From NCBI GenBank assembly GCA_029776255.1, contig JAKOTN010000019.1, positions 27,658 to 91,657 on the forward strand: 64,000 nt of DNA, read 5' to 3'. Position numbers and translations under genes: made by a program. The notes beneath the pieces were generated by a model. The model saw nothing but the letters and a program-made list of their open reading frames with translations, was not told the origin of the DNA and searched no databases. This stretch comes from Pseudomonadota bacterium. GTDB lineage: Bacteria; Pseudomonadota; Gammaproteobacteria; Burkholderiales; Rhodocyclaceae. This document shows positions 59,664-64,000 of the stretch, in pieces (position 1 is the stretch's first letter; every line of letters starts with the position of its first letter).

Positions 59664-60581
59664 ATGGAGAAAACCGTGCGCCTATCTGGATTTATACATC
59701 GCGTATCATTGCTGTTCAGCTTGTCGGTAGCGCTGCTCGGTAGTGGATACTTGCAGGCTTACGAAGTTCGGGAAGGAAATCTTAAAACGGTTTTTCACGC
59801 CAGGAGTGATGTGCCTATCGCTTGGCGTTACACAGCGATGAATGATGTATTTATAATCGATGTGCCTGGATTGGAGCGACTGGGTCGAACCTTCAATCGA
59901 ATCACTCAATTAAAAGAGCATCAATATAGCGAAGCCTATCCGCGAGTCTTAACGACAGAGGAGCTGACCAGCTATATAAGCGCACTGCACAAGACGTTTG
60001 CCAGTTTTGCCTCCGGGCATGACCTGCTGGTGTCGGATTTGGTCCAATTTTTTAATCTTGCTGATCGCGACAAGGTTGAATTATTTTCAGAGGAGCACGC
60101 ACTTCGGGATTTTCTTGTGGAACAAGGGTTGATCAAGGAATGGCGCGGTTTTTATCAGTCGCAGAAGCCGCACGCGATAATTCTTTCGATCCCTCAGGTA
60201 CAGGAGCGTCGAGCTAATGAGCCCGGCGTCAGTAACAACGCGCGATACACCATTTTGCTCCATGAATTGGCACATGCTGAATTTCACGGTAATCCTTTTT
60301 ACAATAAATACTGCAGGGAGTTTTGGGCCAACAGCCTGACCGACTCACAAAAAGAGTCATTCAAAAAATTCTTGGCTAGCATGCAGTATGCTGTTGATAA
60401 CGAAGAGCTCCTGATCAATGAGATGCAGGCCTATTTGATGTTCACTCCGGATTCTGGCTCTTTTTCTGCCGCCAGGCTCGGTGTTTCCGAAGGTGCGTTG
60501 GTGGCGATGCGTGATTCTTTCATAAAGGGCCGGCCACCAATACAGCTTCCTCTTCGCGTTAAAGCAGGAGATTTGCCATGA
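59664..60581 (+). CDS. Secreted HExxH zinc metallopeptidase-like protein
   Basis: 305 residues from ATG 59664 (GTG at 59658 is an alternative). A signal peptide covers about residues 1-34. The zinc motif is HELAHAEF (H200, E201, H204), and a likely third ligand Glu is E253 in INEMQAYL, the gluzincin-type order. The region before it holds mostly helical sequence. The stop overlaps the next gene by ATGA. A dedicated processing or quality-control protease for the secreted subunits is possible but not shown. Confidence 0.75.
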   Translation: MEKTVRLSGFIHRVSLLFSLSVALLGSGYLQAYEVREGNLKTVFHARSDVPIAWRYTAMNDVFIIDVPGLERLGRTFNRITQLKEHQYSEAYPRVLTTEELTSYISALHKTFASFASGHDLLVSDLVQFFNLADRDKVELFSEEHALRDFLVEQGLIKEWRGFYQSQKPHAIILSIPQVQERRANEPGVSNNARYTILLHELAHAEFHGNPFYNKYCREFWANSLTDSQKESFKKFLASMQYAVDNEELLINEMQAYLMFTPDSGSFSAARLGVSEGALVAMRDSFIKGRPPIQLPLRVKAGDLP

Positions 60582-60886
60582 AAAACCTATTTTTAATCAA
60601 CTCATTTCTCGTTCTTTCGGCTGTTGTGTTTTCAGGCGTTGCGTTTGCACAAAAGTCGACACGTATTCAGGGAAACACAGAGATCAACGCTTCGTCAAAT
60701 AATACGACTGCGGTGGCGGTCGGTGAAAATGTCGTTGCAAAAAATAGGGTTGGCGTTGTTCAGGGAGAGAAGAAAGGAAATACCCGAATAAACGTATCGA
60801 CATCCAACGTAACCACGGTTGTTACCGGCCGGAACAAAAAAGCGTGCACCAATATAGGAGCTATAGTCAGCGATGAATGCAAATAA
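60578..60886 (+). CDS. Small secreted repeat protein, divergent paralogue
   Basis: The 102-residue protein has a signal peptide (1-24, ending AFA). The following TRIQGNTEINASSNNTTAVA, then VGENVVAKNRVGVVQGEKKG and NTRINVSTSNVTTVVTGRNK, repeat the same N-x-x-A-V-x-G pattern as the 96-residue proteins at 32739 and 61844. The end carries a Cys pair (CTNIGAIVSDECK), absent in the other copies. The ATG overlaps the metallopeptidase stop. Confidence 0.8.
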   Translation: MKNLFLINSFLVLSAVVFSGVAFAQKSTRIQGNTEINASSNNTTAVAVGENVVAKNRVGVVQGEKKGNTRINVSTSNVTTVVTGRNKKACTNIGAIVSDECK

Positions 60887-61187
60887 ATTCTTTTTTTCAA
60901 GATGCTTGGTGGTTTTCTTTTTTGGTTTTTCAACGACAGCAGCAGTGGCTGTTCAAAACCTCAATGCGTCGTCACAAACTAAAGTTAATAATGCCATAGC
61001 TAAAGCGTGGCAAAAAGGCGGAAATCCCCAGGATCCAGCCCTTCAGAAACAAGTGGTCAATATCGGTAATAAACGGGCGGGAACGTGCAACGTGAATGTT
61101 GGTAGCGCGCAACCGCAAAGACCGGGACAAAGAGCTCCCAAGGATGTGGTGGTTACGACCAAGGAGGTAATCAACGTATGCAAATGA
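60873..61187 (+). CDS. Small secreted protein of unknown function
   Basis: The 104-residue protein has a signal peptide (1-26, ending AVA). The mature part is Gln/Asn-rich (VQNLNASSQTKVNNAIAKAW) with two Cys (GTCNVNVGS and the C-terminal VCK), and no repeat. It overlaps the previous gene by 14 bp and the OmpA-family gene by 10 bp, showing a tight operon. Confidence 0.7.
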   Translation: MNANKFFFSRCLVVFFFGFSTTAAVAVQNLNASSQTKVNNAIAKAWQKGGNPQDPALQKQVVNIGNKRAGTCNVNVGSAQPQRPGQRAPKDVVVTTKEVINVCK

Positions 61188-61798
61188 TGAAAATAGAAAC
61201 AACATCCCTCTGTCGTGCCTTGGTCTTCGCGATAGTAACAACAACGGGCGCAATATCGTCGTGGTCCGTCATGGCCGCCGATGATGAAGCGAGCAGCCTT
61301 GAGGAATTGAAGCGCGCGATGTTGTCGCCCGGCGATGCTCCCAAGAAGAAGCGGACTCGCGCTATCGTGTTCGATGGCGACGCTTCGCAGGCACCAGCGG
61401 CAGCTCAAGCCACCAGCGGTGGTTCAGCCGATTGCTCCGCGCTGCCACCGGACGTCAAGGCAACCGCCGTTCAATTTCCCATACAGTTCCGTCCGGGAAG
61501 TGCCGTTGTCACACCGGCTTCCGGAAATACCCTAACGGAAATCGCCAAAATCCTTTCACTTACACCGGATCGCTGTGTGATCGTGGAAGGGCACACCGAT
61601 TCGGAAGGTAATTTTGATAAGAACATGGCCCTTTCACGCGATCGTGCCGGTGCGGTCGTGCGCTTTATTTCGGATAAAGGTGGCGTTGAACGTAGCCGCT
61701 TGGTACCTGTCGGCAAAGGTTCAACCGATCCGTTAAAAGACTTGGATTCACGAGACGCCAGAAACCGTCGCGTCGTTTTCAAGGTTGTTGCTGGCTAA
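61178..61798 (+). CDS. OmpA-family peptidoglycan-associated protein
   Basis: The 206-residue protein has an N-terminal hydrophobic signal/anchor (about 11-31), a low-complexity spacer and a C-terminal OmpA domain (~100-206: VQFPIQFRPGSAVVTPASGN, IVEGHTDSEGNFDKNMALSR, DARNRRVVFKV), which binds peptidoglycan. AAGGAGG precedes the ATG. In this cluster it could anchor the secretion apparatus to the cell wall together with the PG-binding domain of the CsgG-like protein. Confidence 0.9.
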   Translation: MQMMKIETTSLCRALVFAIVTTTGAISSWSVMAADDEASSLEELKRAMLSPGDAPKKKRTRAIVFDGDASQAPAAAQATSGGSADCSALPPDVKATAVQFPIQFRPGSAVVTPASGNTLTEIAKILSLTPDRCVIVEGHTDSEGNFDKNMALSRDRAGAVVRFISDKGGVERSRLVPVGKGSTDPLKDLDSRDARNRRVVFKVVAG

Positions 61799-61843
61799 GG
61801 AAAAATAGTTGTACTAACCCACAAACAGTCAAGGAGAAAACTT

Positions 61844-62134
61844 ATGCGTACTATTGCTACCCTCGTCCTCGCCGCCGCTTTCGCCGCCGCTCCCGCTTTC
61901 GCTCAAAAGACCGAAGTGAAAGGCAAGACCGAAATCGACGCCAAGCAAGAAAACGTCGCGGCCGTGGCCATCGGCAAGGACAACACCGCCAAGAACACGG
62001 CGGGTGCCATCAAGGGCGACACCAAGGTTCAAGGCAACACCAAGATCAAGGCCGAGCAGAAAAATGCAGCGGCTGTCGCCATTGGCAAGGGCAACACCGC
62101 CGCCAACGAAGCTGGGGTTATCGGCGGCAAGTAA
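61844..62134 (+). CDS. Small secreted repeat protein, copy 2
   Basis: The 96-residue protein differs from the 32739 copy at only a few residues (A5 for V, E71 for D, A79 for S and A88 for T in the second repeat). Signal peptide 1-20, then two 33-residue repeats with AAVAIGKDNTAKN and AAVAIGKGNTAANE. 197 bp are identical at the DNA level to copy 1 (61859-62055), but the flanks and 3' 79 bp differ. AAGGAG precedes the ATG and a terminator follows. It is the last gene of the cluster. Confidence 0.88.
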   Translation: MRTIATLVLAAAFAAAPAFAQKTEVKGKTEIDAKQENVAAVAIGKDNTAKNTAGAIKGDTKVQGNTKIKAEQKNAAAVAIGKGNTAANEAGVIGGK

Positions 62135-62162
62135 TACACACGCAGTTTCTCAATCGCTAGCT

Positions 62163-62198
62163 AGCCACCATTTCGCGGTCGCGAGATGGTGGCTTTTT
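62163..62198 (+). terminator. Rho-independent terminator closing the cluster
   Basis: GCCACCAT pairs with ATGGTGGC around an inner CGCG/CGCG stem, followed by six T residues, 28 bp after the stop of the last small secreted protein. Confidence 0.9.
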
Positions 62199-62309
62199 TC
62201 TGTATCGCGATTGAAGCGCCCCGGATTTCGTAGAGGCTACGGGGGTTTGAATACTGGCGTATTTGGCCTGTGAGGTTCCCTTGGTTTTTCGTCTGCCAAA
62301 GGGTGGGGT

Positions 62310-62600
62310 TCATGCGACCTGTTTTTCCTGATTCAGCCTGCCAAGGCACTTTTCCATGAACTGAACAGGCGACAGGTAGTCCAGGCTCGAATGCTGGCGT
62401 TTTCGATTGTAGAACACCTCGATATACTTAAAGCTGGTGACCTTCATGGCGGCATGGCTGGCATGACGTACGCCATGTACCCGCTCATTCTTGACGCTGT
62501 TGAACCCGCTCTCGGTGGGCGCGTTATCCCAACCGTTGCCCTTGCGGCTCATCGAGCAGGTCAGGCCATATTCGGTAGTCATCCCTGCGAAATCCCCGAG
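62310..62600 (-). pseudogene. IS3-family transposase (OrfB) 3' remnant
   Basis: The minus-strand frame encodes the C-terminal ~95 residues of an IS3-type integrase: TEYGLTCSMSRKGNGWDNAP, ESGFNSVKNERVHGVR, YIEVFYNRKRQHSSLDYLSP and VQFMEKCLGRLNQEK. Upstream of about 62600 the frame no longer resembles the family, so the 5' part (and OrfA) is lost. One of several insertion-element scars at this end of the window. Confidence 0.85.
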
Positions 62601-62703
62601 AGCCGCATGGGCAGGCGGTTCAAAAGGCAAATTTCCCTCAAGAAATCCCTGAGAAATTAAAATGATGGGCATAAAAACCCGAGAGAAATCGAAGGGAATC
62701 CGG

Positions 62704-63351
62704 ATGGCTACCGACGATTTTTTCCTGTCACATAAGCTTGAAGTAGTCACCAAAGGTTACTACTCGGTTTCAGAGCTTGCGGCGATGGGGTTGCAAGGCT
62801 TCCCGAGATCAAGAAAAGGTTGGTACGACCTCGTATCAAGAGAGGGTTGGTTGTTCAGAGAAGTCGACGGGAAAGGTGGTGCAAAAGGAAAACTAAGGGA
62901 ATACGTGGTTCCAGAAATTGTCTTGAGCCGCATTCGTAACCCAGAAGCCCAAGAGTTCCCCGGCGTCCATCGTGAAAAACTCGGCGTGAAAGAACCGGTG
63001 GCGACGTATCGGACATTTGAAACAACACAGAATAAAAACAAAGACATAACCAACGCACTGAACGGCGCCGTGCTGAATCTGTGTCTAGGCGCCTGTCAGG
63101 ACGTGCATGGAAAAGACTTTGGCGACGAGCCGGCGGCGGCGCAAATGGCGTTTGCCATTGACCTCTACAACGTGCTCGGCAGGCTCGCGTCAGGAAAGGA
63201 AATCGGCGTCACGGGGAAAGGTCTTGCCGACTTTCACAAACTCGAACGAAAAGGGATGGAGGAACTGCTAAGGCTTCTTCTGCAAATGGGCTGGGCCATG
63301 AAATACGCCCCATCTTCCCCGAACACACCCGACAGACAACTCATTTTCTGA
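62704..63351 (+). CDS. Mu-type DNA-binding domain protein
   Basis: 215 residues from ATG 62704, chosen for the AAGGGA just upstream; the frame opens at 62662. The N-terminal ~75 residues match the Mu transposase/repressor DNA-binding domain: YYSVSELAAMGLQGFPRSRK, then GWYDLVSREGWLFREV and GKGGAKGKLREYVVP. The remaining ~130 residues are helical and unassigned. It is too short for a full MuA transposase. Mobile-element-associated, lying between IS3 and IS5 fragments. Confidence 0.75.
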   Translation: MATDDFFLSHKLEVVTKGYYSVSELAAMGLQGFPRSRKGWYDLVSREGWLFREVDGKGGAKGKLREYVVPEIVLSRIRNPEAQEFPGVHREKLGVKEPVATYRTFETTQNKNKDITNALNGAVLNLCLGACQDVHGKDFGDEPAAAQMAFAIDLYNVLGRLASGKEIGVTGKGLADFHKLERKGMEELLRLLLQMGWAMKYAPSSPNTPDRQLIF

Positions 63352-63515
63352 CACAAAACCGCCCAAAAACCGAGCGGAAACGGTCAAAACCCAGCCGGAA
63401 AACGCCCATTTCGTGCCAAAAACAATTTGGCCTTATTTTTTCGGCCCACCGTAAAAACCCAACAAAAACAAATCCATCAACCCCGCACGCCAAAAAAACC
63501 CCTTCCCGCCGCTGT

Positions 63516-64000
63516 GCCAAATGCCCCACACCCTCACATTTCCGCGCTCGACTGGATCAGAGAATCGATCTCCGACACCCGTTGGCGGTGCTCGCTGGTC
63601 GAATGCCTTGGCATCGGATCGAAACGACCTTGGCACCGGCCCTTGCGCGCAAGAATCGGGCGGGCCGGGTGCAACCTGGCAGCGACCTGTTCGGAGCCAC
63701 GCTGGAAATCGCCGGCGCGGGCATCAGCGCCGCCGGCAGGCCCCGCTTGCCGATTCGCTTGATGGCCGCCTTGCTCTCCCTCAAGCACGCCTTCAACCTG
63801 AGCGACGAGGAACGGGTCGCACGCTGGTCGGAGAACGTGGTGTGGCAATACGTCAGCGGACAGGACTACCACACGCCGACGCCGCCCTGCGATGCCACCC
63901 AGATTGGGCGTTTTCGCACCGCCATCGGCGAAGCCGGCGTTGAGGAGTTGCTCAAGACAACCATCGACACGGCCGTGCGGACCCAAGCCGTGCGTCCAGC
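63516..64000 (+). CDS. IS5-type transposase, N-terminal part, cut by window edge
   Basis: The plus frame reads FRARLDQRIDLRHPLAVLAG, RMPWHRIETTLAPALARKNR, AGRVQPGSDLFGATLEIAGA, GRPRLPIRLMAALLSLKHAF, NLSDEERVARWSENVVWQYV, PCDATQIGRFRTAIGEAGVE and runs off the right edge. This is the N-terminal region of an IS5-family transposase (the group with PRLPIRLM and CDATQIGRFR). The first in-frame ATG is at 63603, but homology starts earlier, so the true start is non-ATG or the 5' end is damaged. The DDE catalytic core lies outside the window. Confidence 0.8.

Overview
The window reads as a chromosome segment of a GC-rich Gram-negative proteobacterium, most likely a betaproteobacterium of the Rhodocyclales type. 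This is inferred from a PEP-CTERM-tagged secreted hydrolase, a proteobacterial housekeeping set (glnS, ratA-like, yebC, tcdA, dtd, parE, an FKBP isomerase) and a dense c-di-GMP signalling repertoire. No rRNA or tRNA gene and no cas gene was seen, so neither species nor CRISPR subtype can be fixed from the window alone.

Layout. Positions 1-59 are the end of a CRISPR leader. Positions 60-11949 are one uninterrupted CRISPR array of 166 repeats (37 bp) and 165 spacers, transcribed left to right. Its leader-distal end is decayed: between the last array repeat and two further degenerate repeats (12624-12711) sits 674 bp of phage tail-like DNA, including the N-terminus of a probable tape-measure protein with a stop codon. 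A pentanucleotide microsatellite (12735-12834) follows. From 12967 to about 18.8 kb are chromosomal genes: a YejM/LapC-like inner-membrane sulfatase-fold protein, a RatA/Coq10-like protein, glnS, arsC and a PEP-CTERM GDSL hydrolase. From about 19.1 to 23.5 kb lies an AT-richer patch of envelope/polysaccharide-type genes: a large polytopic membrane protein, a flavin oxidoreductase broken by one nonsense codon, and GtrA. From 23.5 to 34 kb are transporters (DUF2914 membrane protein, CDF metal exporter, MFS plus GNAT, a complete polar amino-acid ABC operon, DMT exporter, BrkB-family protein, nucleoside-gate protein).

From 34.2 to 39.1 kb is a signalling operon: response regulator, HD-GYP phosphodiesterase, hybrid histidine kinase. 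From 39.2 to 41.9 kb is a compact four-gene overlapping operon (isochorismatase-like hydrolase, DUF1272, EamA exporter, GlxA-type AraC regulator). HerA-like ATPase and yebC are divergent. MscS channel, two GGDEF cyclases, tcdA, an HPt/HD-GYP fusion, FKBP, a pseudouridine synthase, dtd and parE run to 55.2 kb. After PaiB- and DUF2628-family genes there is a roughly 700 bp gap.

The most interesting coding block is 57.1-62.1 kb: a CsgG-like/peptidoglycan-binding/DUF4384 protein, a possible lipoprotein with repeated Arg/Asn-rich motifs, several small secreted proteins (two with an N-A-V-A-x-G repeat reminiscent of curlin or beta-solenoid subunits), a secreted HExxH metallopeptidase and an OmpA-family protein. 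I infer a secreted-fibre or envelope-anchored surface system. A second copy of its 96-residue repeat protein lies 29 kb away (32739) and shares a 197-bp identical DNA tract. The right end (62.3-64.0 kb) is mobile-element debris: an IS3 transposase remnant, a Mu-type DNA-binding protein and the start of an IS5-type transposase cut by the window edge.
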